Positions 7,548 through 12,585 of a DNA stretch of 12,585 nt are shown here, in pieces. Every line of letters starts with the position of its first letter. Position 1 is the stretch's first letter. Location: assembly GCA_947463335.1 (NCBI GenBank), contig CANHRF010000017.1, positions 1 through 12,585 on the forward strand, in the 5' to 3' direction. The stretch comes from Actinomycetota bacterium. GTDB taxonomy: Bacteria > Actinomycetota > Actinomycetes > Nanopelagicales > Nanopelagicaceae. Below the pieces are notes generated by a model. That model was not told the origin of the DNA. It worked only from the letters and a program-made list of their open reading frames with translations, and did not search any database. The translations under genes were made by a program, and so were the position numbers.

Positions 7548-8918
7548 CTATTCATTTGGGGTGATTTTTACGCGCTGCAGCGCTTGATCAAGGCGCGAGA
7601 CTTCGAATATCTCCATGCCATCAATCTTTACATCGCTGCCCGCTGGCACCAGTGCGCGTTTGAAACCTAAGCGATGCGCTTCTGCTAAACGACGTGAGAC
7701 GCCACTTACCTTGCGAATCTCACCAGCTAAACCGACTTCACCAATTGCAACTAGATCTGCAGGTAGCGCTAAAGCTTTTGCTGCTGATGCAACAGCGAGT
7801 GCCAGTGCAAGATCTGCCGCAGGTTCTGACATCTTCATTCCACCAACTGTTGCGGCATATACATCGCGGCCACCTACGCGCACATTGGCACGTAGTTCAA
7901 GAACAGCGAGAGTCATTGATGTGCGGGCTGAATCAAGACCGCTGGTCACGCGGCGCGCATTTCCGAAATCATTTTCGCGCCCTTGGCTGACCAACGCTTG
8001 AATTTCTGCAAGTAATGGACGGCGGCCTTCGAGCGTCACGGTTACGCAAGTACCGGGAACAGGTTCAGCATGGCGCGAGGTAAAGAGACCGGTTGGATCG
8101 AGCACGCTTTCGATTCCGGTATCGCTGAGATCAAAGCAACCAACTTCATCGGATGCGCCAAAACGATTCTTAATTGCGCGGATCAAGCGGAGTCGTGAAT
8201 GACGTTCTCCTTCAAATTGCAGAACCACATCAACGATATGTTCGAGCAATCTTGGACCGGCGATAGAACCATCTTTTGTGACGTGCCCAACTAGAAGCAG
8301 AGTTATGTCACGATCTTTACAGATACGAATAAGTGCACCTGCGACTTCGCGCACCTGAGTAACGCCTCCTGGCGATCCATCTGCTGCAGCTGAGCCAATA
8401 GTCTGCACGCTATCAATGATTAAAAGTTCGGGCTTAACCGAATCAATATGCGCAATAACCGCACCTAGATCGGTTTCGGATGCTAAAAATAATTTAGGGT
8501 CAACAGCGTTAATGCGTTCTGCGCGGAGACGAACTTGCGATGCCGATTCTTCACCGCTGATGTAGAGCGCAGGAATTCCTTTGGCGGCGGTTTGTGCAGC
8601 AACGGATAAGAGAAGAGTTGATTTACCAACACCGGGTTCGCCGGCGAGCAAGATTGCGGCACCTGGTACTAAACCACCACCGAGTACGCGATCTAATTCA
8701 GAGACACCTGTTGCGCGTGCGCGAGCCGAAGACAGGTCTACATCCCCGATAGGTGTTGCAGCGTGGGTAACTTTTCCAGCGACAAGTGAGAGTTTTTTTG
8801 GTGCAGCGAGTTCTTCAACGCTTCCCCAAGCTTGGCATTCACCGCATCGACCAACCCATTTTTGGGAACCCCAACCGCATTCAGAACAACGGAAAGGGTC
8901 CTTATCAACTTTGGCCAT
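7548..8918 (-). CDS. radA: DNA repair protein RadA (Sms)
   Basis: RecA-like ATPase that helps branch migration and processing of recombination intermediates in the cytoplasm. With the ATG at 8918 the product is 456 residues, normal for RadA. Parts in order: C4 zinc finger with Cys at 11, 14, 25 and 28 (RCSECGWGSQKWVGRCGEC); RecA-type core with Walker A GEPGVGKS at 93-100 and Walker B LLIID at 165-169; the RadA-specific KNRFG at 250-254; and a C-terminal Lon-like domain (GGMKMSEPAADLALALA, then GEVGLAGEIR at 393-402). A TTG two codons upstream (8924) could also start it, but the MAK beginning is more usual. A TAGAGT element ends 6 bases before the ATG. It lies 26 bases after the cysteine-rich gene on the same strand. 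The disA gene that adjoins radA in mycobacteria is not next to it here. Confidence 0.96.
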   Translation of the reverse strand: MAKVDKDPFRCSECGWGSQKWVGRCGECQAWGSVEELAAPKKLSLVAGKVTHAATPIGDVDLSSARARATGVSELDRVLGGGLVPGAAILLAGEPGVGKSTLLLSVAAQTAAKGIPALYISGEESASQVRLRAERINAVDPKLFLASETDLGAVIAHIDSVKPELLIIDSVQTIGSAAADGSPGGVTQVREVAGALIRICKDRDITLLLVGHVTKDGSIAGPRLLEHIVDVVLQFEGERHSRLRLIRAIKNRFGASDEVGCFDLSDTGIESVLDPTGLFTSRHAEPVPGTCVTVTLEGRRPLLAEIQALVSQGRENDFGNARRVTSGLDSARTSMTLAVLELRANVRVGGRDVYAATVGGMKMSEPAADLALALAVASAAKALALPADLVAIGEVGLAGEIRKVSGVSRRLAEAHRLGFKRALVPAGSDVKIDGMEIFEVSRLDQALQRVKITPNE

Positions 8919-8924
8919 ACGCAA

Positions 8925-8930
8925 ACTCTA
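8925..8930 (-). promoter_or_regulatory. Candidate -10 element for a leaderless radA mRNA
   Basis: On the minus strand this reads TAGAGT and ends 6 bases before the radA ATG at 8918. It lies in the 26-base gap after the cysteine-rich gene, where no good ribosome binding site is visible. It supports the ATG at 8918 over the TTG at 8924. No -35 is evident, so readthrough from upstream is also possible. Confidence 0.4.
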
Positions 8931-8944
8931 GACGGTAGGGCTGA

Positions 8945-9754
8945 CTACTTCCCAGCGGCGATAGTTGCTGGGTGTTGGATTACAAAGAGCGGAAGTGAGC
9001 GCGCCTTCGCATCGTTAATTCCCTTTACCCGCTTATCGCAATGTTCGGCGAGGACGGCATATGCCGCCTCTCCCATTAGCGCTTGTAATTCGGTGCGGTT
9101 AGAAATGTAGACAGGTTCGCTTCCAACGTGTGCGTCGGTATTACTTGTGCAGTACCAATCGAAATCATCTCCGCCATCGCCCCAAGCTAGGCGTTCGTAT
9201 TCGCCGATCACGGTTACGGAATATTCGCGCTCGCCGACTTCGCGAGTTTCAAAACTGCGACGCAACGGTAGTTGCCAGCAAACATCTGGTTTGGTGTCAA
9301 CGAAGTGACGGTTCTCTTTTTGTGCCAAGTGGTGGAGTACACAACCAAATGAACCAGTAAATCCTGGTGCTTCGTAACCCTTGCGATTTAAGAAGATACA
9401 ACCATCATCGATGGTGCGAGTCTTGCGTTCTTTATCTTCATCTAAATCTGAAATACGAAGTTGTCCATTTGGTTTCTTTGGACGAGCTTGATCGTAGAAT
9501 TGCCACATCTCAGGTGTTAAATCTGCAGCTGCTTTACGAACGCGTTCTTCGTCATCTTCATCTGAATACATCGCACCTTCGGTGCAGCAGCCAGCATTTG
9601 GTCGATTTTCGAAGACGCCTTTACAACCATCGCCATAAATACAGGTCCAATATGAAGTTAGCCAAGTTAGGTCACATTTAAAGATTTCTTCAGGATCGTT
9701 GGGGTCTGTGAATTCCACCCAATCGCGTGCGAAACCTGGCTTAATTTCTGACAT
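8945..9754 (-). CDS. Conserved cysteine-rich protein, possibly metal-cluster binding (YkgJ/DUF3109-like)
   Basis: A 269-residue soluble protein with no signal peptide and ten cysteines: 27, 38, 44, 56, 57, 119, 138, 159, 202 and 239. The arrangement C-x10-C-x5-C-x11-CC, then DDGCIFLNRKGY, GSFGCVLHH with a His pair at 141-142, and PDVCWQLPL recalls the YkgJ / DUF3109 kind of putative Zn- or Fe-S-chelating proteins, where spaced Cys precede a C-x-W/P-L segment. This is a resemblance by eye and the family could be different. The function is unknown. It is probably transcribed with radA (26-base gap) and is divergent from proC, only 30 bases away. Its ATG at 9754 has no ribosome binding site but a TAGGCT element 8 bases upstream. 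Confidence 0.8.
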   Translation of the reverse strand: MSEIKPGFARDWVEFTDPNDPEEIFKCDLTWLTSYWTCIYGDGCKGVFENRPNAGCCTEGAMYSDEDDEERVRKAAADLTPEMWQFYDQARPKKPNGQLRISDLDEDKERKTRTIDDGCIFLNRKGYEAPGFTGSFGCVLHHLAQKENRHFVDTKPDVCWQLPLRRSFETREVGEREYSVTVIGEYERLAWGDGGDDFDWYCTSNTDAHVGSEPVYISNRTELQALMGEAAYAVLAEHCDKRVKGINDAKARSLPLFVIQHPATIAAGK

Positions 9755-9762
9755 AGTCGCAG

Positions 9763-9768
9763 AGCCTA
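9763..9768 (-). promoter_or_regulatory. Candidate -10 element for the cysteine-rich gene
   Basis: On the minus strand this reads TAGGCT and ends 8 bases before the ATG at 9754. The whole gap to proC is 30 bases, so any own promoter must give a leaderless or nearly leaderless mRNA, with a -35 inside proC. It shares the palindrome TACGCGTA (9767-9774) with the opposite -10. Confidence 0.5.
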
Positions 9769-9772
9769 CGCG

Positions 9773-9778
9773 TACTCT
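9773..9778 (+). promoter_or_regulatory. Candidate -10 element for a leaderless proC mRNA
   Basis: TACTCT ends 6 bases before the proC ATG at 9785. A -35-like CTGACA lies at 9748-9753, across the start codon of the opposite gene, but the spacer of 19 bases is longer than ideal. There is no room for a normal leader and no ribosome binding site. Confidence 0.5.
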
Positions 9779-9784
9779 TTCACT

Positions 9785-10594
9785 ATGGCTAATTCGGAAA
9801 AACAGGTCGCCGTTATAGGTGCCGGCGTCATGGGCGAAGCCCTGATCTCAGCCTTAATTACATATGGAATTTCACCTAGTGCGATCACTATCTCTGAAAA
9901 GCGCGAAGAGCGAGCTCTAGAGTTAATTGATAGATATAAAGTATCAAGGGCCTCATTGAGTGAAAATATTGCTAAGTGCGACATGATTCTTTTGGTAGTA
10001 AAACCACAGGATATGGCGTCGGTGCTTGAGGAGATAAAGCCAAATATTCGCAAGGGTTGCTTGGTTATTTCCTTTGTGGCAGGAAAGCAGATTCGCGGTA
10101 TCGCCGATTTGATTGGCACTAGTGCGAACCCAGTAATCAGAGTTATGCCTAATACTCCAACTTTGGTCGGGGCGGGAATGGCGGCAATTTCTTGTTGCAA
10201 ATTGGTAACAGCCGAACAACGTGAATTTACCCTCGGTTTCCTGAGCGCCGTTGGAAAAGTAATTGAAGTAGATGAAAGTCTCCAGGATGCAGTGACTGCG
10301 ACGAGCGGTTCTGGTCCGGCTTACTTCTTTAGATTTGTTGAAGCGATGGTTGAAGGCGCTGTTGCCCTCGGTCTTTCGCAAGAAGATGCAACCACCTTGA
10401 CTATCCAAACGATTGTTGGCGCAGCCAAGTTATTGGATCAATCAGGAGATACGCCCACAACTCTGCGCGAAAAGGTGACGAGTCCTAACGGAACAACTTT
10501 TGCTGCGCTAAATTCCTTTAATGACTCAGATATCTCTGGTGTGGTAGCCAGTGCAATGAAGGCAGCTCGTGATCGTTCACAAGAACTTGCTTAA
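9785..10594 (+). CDS. proC: Pyrroline-5-carboxylate reductase
   Basis: Catalyses the last step of proline synthesis, reducing 1-pyrroline-5-carboxylate with NAD(P)H in the cytoplasm. The 269-residue length is normal. N-terminal Rossmann fold with GAGVMGEA at 12-19, then VVKPQ at 71-75, MPNTP at 121-125, the family signature ATSGSGPAYFF at 172-182, and the C-terminal REKVTSPNGTT at 228-238 in the dimerisation and active-site domain. The start at 9785 leaves the usual few residues before the first beta strand. The gene is divergent from the cysteine-rich gene across 30 bases, and its last 26 bases overlap the start of the next, secreted-protein gene in another frame, so these two are likely cotranscribed. 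Confidence 0.97.
   Translation: MANSEKQVAVIGAGVMGEALISALITYGISPSAITISEKREERALELIDRYKVSRASLSENIAKCDMILLVVKPQDMASVLEEIKPNIRKGCLVISFVAGKQIRGIADLIGTSANPVIRVMPNTPTLVGAGMAAISCCKLVTAEQREFTLGFLSAVGKVIEVDESLQDAVTATSGSGPAYFFRFVEAMVEGAVALGLSQEDATTLTIQTIVGAAKLLDQSGDTPTTLREKVTSPNGTTFAALNSFNDSDISGVVASAMKAARDRSQELA
10559..10562 (+). promoter_or_regulatory. Ribosome binding site inside proC for the following gene
   Basis: AAGG (within TGAAGG) lies 6 bases before the GTG at 10569. It favours this GTG over the in-frame TTG at 10587, although both give a usable signal peptide. Confidence 0.5.
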
Positions 10595-11768
10595 AAGAAT
10601 TGTATTAACCGCCACAGTTTTGGCGGTTGCGCTAGCGCCAGCGGCTCAATCTGTGCCAAAGAGCGTTGCCCTAAAACAATTTACTCTTTTAGCAAAAGAT
10701 GTCGCCGCTGAAGGAATGGTGGTAACTAGTAAAGCAATAATTACTTACTCCAACGTTGTAGGAAACAGTGCGGATATACAGCTCCGCGCAATTGATTTCA
10801 CCGGTACTGAAATTTGGGCTAAAACTATTGATTCTGGCAGGGATGAGGTAGCGACAGTAATTAGCGTCGATTCCCAAGGTTCAATTTGGTTGGCTGGCAA
10901 TAGCGCTCCGGTGGCGACCCCAGAAAGCGAGACCGCATTAACTGGTGCGCTTAATCCCGATTCAGTAACAGTTGAGAGCCCAGCGAAATTAAGAGTGGAT
11001 ATGAAGACTATTTCGCTCTGGCAATTCTCTGCCACCGTTGATTTGCTGGCACAGATTGATTCGAAATCAAATCAGCCAGCTTTGGTAGATGCGGTCTCTG
11101 CTAGTACATCAGGAACAGCGCTCTTGTTATCGCGCGAGAGCGGACAATCTTTAACGATCGTAAAAGCAGGGCTCTTCGGAAAAGAGCTAAGGATTGGCAC
11201 TGCGAAAAGTAAATTTAACGCGATTCATCGCGCCTCTGATGGAACAACTTCACTCTTTGGTTCAAGTAGCGAAACTTTAGGTGGAAAGAAGTTGGCAGGC
11301 AAAGTCGATGGAATCTTATTAAAGGTTTCCAAGAGCGGTGCAATTTCTAACGTGGTTCGCAGTTCTGCATCAGGTGCTACGCGCGATTGGCAGAGCGCAA
11401 CCGCAGCTAACTTCTTAACGGGATTTGTGAAGAGTGGAAATAAAATCGAAACCGCGATAACTAAGTTCAATTCTTCTTTTGCGCCTACTTGGACGACGCG
11501 CTTTACATCAACTGGCACAAGTTTGGCTGCCGCCGGATCTAAAGGTTCGGTATTTGCCATCTTTGAACCGACTACTGCATTAAAAGGTGTAACTGGTTGG
11601 AAGGCGAGAAAAGGTCAATCTGTCGCACTCGAATTTGATAGCAAGGGAAATATCGTAAACGCTTTCTCTGACTTACTGCTTAGCAATCCGGTTGCTGCAG
11701 GGTTCTCTACGGAAGCTGGATTAATTGTTTTAACAACTTCTGGTGATATCTTGCGAAGTGCTCGCTAA
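10569..11768 (+). CDS. Secreted protein, probably beta-propeller (SBBP-like repeats), unknown function
   Basis: The 399-residue product begins with a clear Sec signal peptide: basic MIVHKNLLKR, then a hydrophobic core to about residue 25, with likely cleavage near APAAQS at 23-28. The mature part is Ser/Thr/Ala/Gly-rich, beta-type, and has no cysteine. Residues about 74-112, AIDFTGTEIWAKTIDSG followed by VISVDSQGSIWLAGNS, match the style of SBBP beta-propeller blades (D..G..W..., then D..G.I.LAG.S). Weaker copies follow, such as SLFGSSSETLGGKKLAGKVDG near the middle and EFDSKGNIVNAF near the end. No enzyme motif is seen. The start is a GTG at 10569 inside the end of proC (26-base overlap), supported by AAGG 6 bases upstream; a TTG at 10587 is the alternative. 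It ends one base before the end of the convergent gene, leaving no intergenic terminator. Confidence 0.8.
   Translation: MIVHKNLLKRIVLTATVLAVALAPAAQSVPKSVALKQFTLLAKDVAAEGMVVTSKAIITYSNVVGNSADIQLRAIDFTGTEIWAKTIDSGRDEVATVISVDSQGSIWLAGNSAPVATPESETALTGALNPDSVTVESPAKLRVDMKTISLWQFSATVDLLAQIDSKSNQPALVDAVSASTSGTALLLSRESGQSLTIVKAGLFGKELRIGTAKSKFNAIHRASDGTTSLFGSSSETLGGKKLAGKVDGILLKVSKSGAISNVVRSSASGATRDWQSATAANFLTGFVKSGNKIETAITKFNSSFAPTWTTRFTSTGTSLAAAGSKGSVFAIFEPTTALKGVTGWKARKGQSVALEFDSKGNIVNAFSDLLLSNPVAAGFSTEAGLIVLTTSGDILRSAR
10607..10628 (+). other. Hairpin at the proC / secreted-gene junction
   Basis: AACCGCCA (10607-10614) and TGGCGGTT (10621-10628) form a perfect 8-bp stem with a 6-base loop, 12 bases after the proC stop and within the signal-peptide codons of the next gene. 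The right arm can pair instead with CGCCA at 10636-10640, across the palindrome GCGCTAGCGC (10629-10638), so two exclusive structures are possible. No T-run follows. It could affect coupling or mRNA decay; no role is shown. Confidence 0.5.
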
Positions 11769-11769
11769 C

Positions 11770-12585
11770 TTAAGCAGCTCGTAATAAAAGCAATTTATTA
11801 TCGATTCCAGCGACTAAATAGCGAGCGTTCTTTAAAACTATCCAGGTTGAATCCAAGCCGTTAACACTCTGCTCCTTAGCGACTAGAGAAAGCGCATTTG
11901 TAGAGATATCTAAAGCACACAGGCGCTCTTCGCAGTTAAATACGGTGGTCGAACCATTACTGCTTAAGGATTTACTTGGAGTTCCATAACCAGTTGTCGG
12001 AACCGTCTTAACCACCTTTGGAGCCGACAGGTAAGCCCATCGAATCTGTTCTGCCTTTGGCACAGTCAAAGTAGATGAAGTTAACCAGGTAGCTAAAATT
12101 CCACGCGCGCCCTTTTGAAGTTCAACGTCATAGCCAACAACCGCTATCGGACCTCCTGAAGCATCAAGATTTGTATAGCGCCAAGAATCTGGGTTCAATC
12201 CAATTCGCTGTGCAACGCGAATCTCGCCAGAAGTAGCCTCTTTGCGCTGATTGATTGTCAGGATTGAGTCATAGAGCAAGATCGTACTTTTGCCATCAAA
12301 GAGCGCATCCAAGTGAAACGCTACATCGCCAGTTGTTCGACCATCTGTCTTACGGTCGCCATCAACGATTTCGTATTTCCAATCTCTGCTTCCTTTAGCT
12401 TTTACAGCACCTAAGAGAACTCCTTGAGACTCATCTCGGTAAAAGACCTGTACACCTACGGCGCTTACAGAGCAGGCATTTGCAACGCTGACATCACTAG
12501 CCGTGCGGAATCGATTTGGGTCGTCATATTTATTTACCGAAGATCCATTGCCGTCAACAACTTCAAATTTAAATGTCTTGCCATC
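11770..12585 (-). CDS. Propeller-like repeat protein, C-terminal part (5' end outside window)
   Basis: The frame is open to the right edge, giving 271 visible residues; a TTG at 12312 is internal and should not be taken as the start. Four related blocks recur: TFKFEVVDGNG (visible residues 4-14), DWKYEIVDGDR (68-78), SWRYTNLDASG (134-144) and, weaker, QIRWAYLSAP (180-189). The first three are spaced 64-66 residues apart. Between them come segments such as VQVFYRDESQG and TILLYDSILT. This is the look of a beta-propeller with one blade per 45-66 residues. A short C-x4-C (NCEERLC) and a C-terminal LLLLRAA end follow. Secretion is likely by analogy but the N-terminus is not seen. It converges with the other propeller-like gene, one base apart. 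The function is unknown. Confidence 0.75.
   Translation of the reverse strand, partial: DGKTFKFEVVDGNGSSVNKYDDPNRFRTASDVSVANACSVSAVGVQVFYRDESQGVLLGAVKAKGSRDWKYEIVDGDRKTDGRTTGDVAFHLDALFDGKSTILLYDSILTINQRKEATSGEIRVAQRIGLNPDSWRYTNLDASGGPIAVVGYDVELQKGARGILATWLTSSTLTVPKAEQIRWAYLSAPKVVKTVPTTGYGTPSKSLSSNGSTTVFNCEERLCALDISTNALSLVAKEQSVNGLDSTWIVLKNARYLVAGIDNKLLLLRAA

Noticed and set aside
7482..7670. 62-codon + strand frame across the radA / secreted-protein gap
   Set aside because: Most of it is antisense to the radA 3' end, it has no ribosome site, and its product has no recognisable feature.
8581..8931. 116-codon frame on the + strand over radA
   Set aside because: It is antisense to the conserved zinc-finger and Walker A region of radA and its composition mirrors those codons.
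9766..10200. 144-codon frame on the - strand over proC
   Set aside because: It is the mirror of conserved proC motifs and has no recognisable protein features.
11770..12312. Separate 180-residue gene starting at TTG 12312
   Set aside because: The frame stays open to 12585 and the upstream part carries the same repeat blocks, so this is the C-terminal part of a longer gene.
1..12585. CRISPR arrays, tRNA or rRNA genes, insertion sequences, att sites, phage or defence genes
   Set aside because: No spaced repeats, cloverleaf sequences, transposase or integrase frames or terminal repeats are visible, and the genes account for nearly all of the window.

Overview
The window looks like a stretch of chromosome from a small-genome, low-to-medium-GC actinobacterium. 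The argument is content: a LysS, an ArgA-like N-acetylglutamate synthase and a ClpC of actinobacterial type in a row, RadA and ProC close by, many short intergenic gaps, and several secreted proteins of unknown function. Freshwater planktonic Actinobacteria of the acI / Nanopelagicales type fit best. That placement is an inference from memory of gene content and composition and was not tested by a search.

Left part (1-4285, + strand): the 3' part of lysS, argA two bases behind it, a 155-base gap with a good match to a SigR/SigH-type ECF promoter, then clpC with a strong ribosome binding site. Middle part (9754 down to 4289, - strand): a run of five genes read leftwards, in the order cysteine-rich conserved protein, radA, a secreted 530-residue protein with paired cysteines, a GlcD-type FAD-linked dehydrogenase, and a 53-residue basic protein that meets clpC tail to tail. 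Right part (9785-12585): proC reads rightwards from a 30-base divergent gap and overlaps a secreted propeller-like protein by 26 bases. That gene ends one base from the end of a convergent, 5'-truncated propeller-like gene that runs off the right edge.

Most genes are housekeeping: lysine tRNA charging, arginine and proline synthesis, regulated proteolysis, recombination repair. I see no mobile element, CRISPR array, tRNA, rRNA, phage or defence system, and no convincing new multi-gene system. The most notable pattern is regulatory. Five genes without a usable ribosome binding site (glcD-like, the 530-residue protein, radA, the cysteine-rich protein, proC) all carry a TANNNT -10 element ending 6-8 bases before their ATG, as expected for leaderless mRNAs. 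Two of these elements sit almost back to back around a palindrome in the 30-base divergent gap. Other points of interest are the SigR-like clpC promoter, ArgA in the place where mycobacteria carry Lsr2, three C-x7-C loops in the secreted protein, and a strong hairpin at the proC/secreted-gene junction. No stretch over 300 bases is free of genes.
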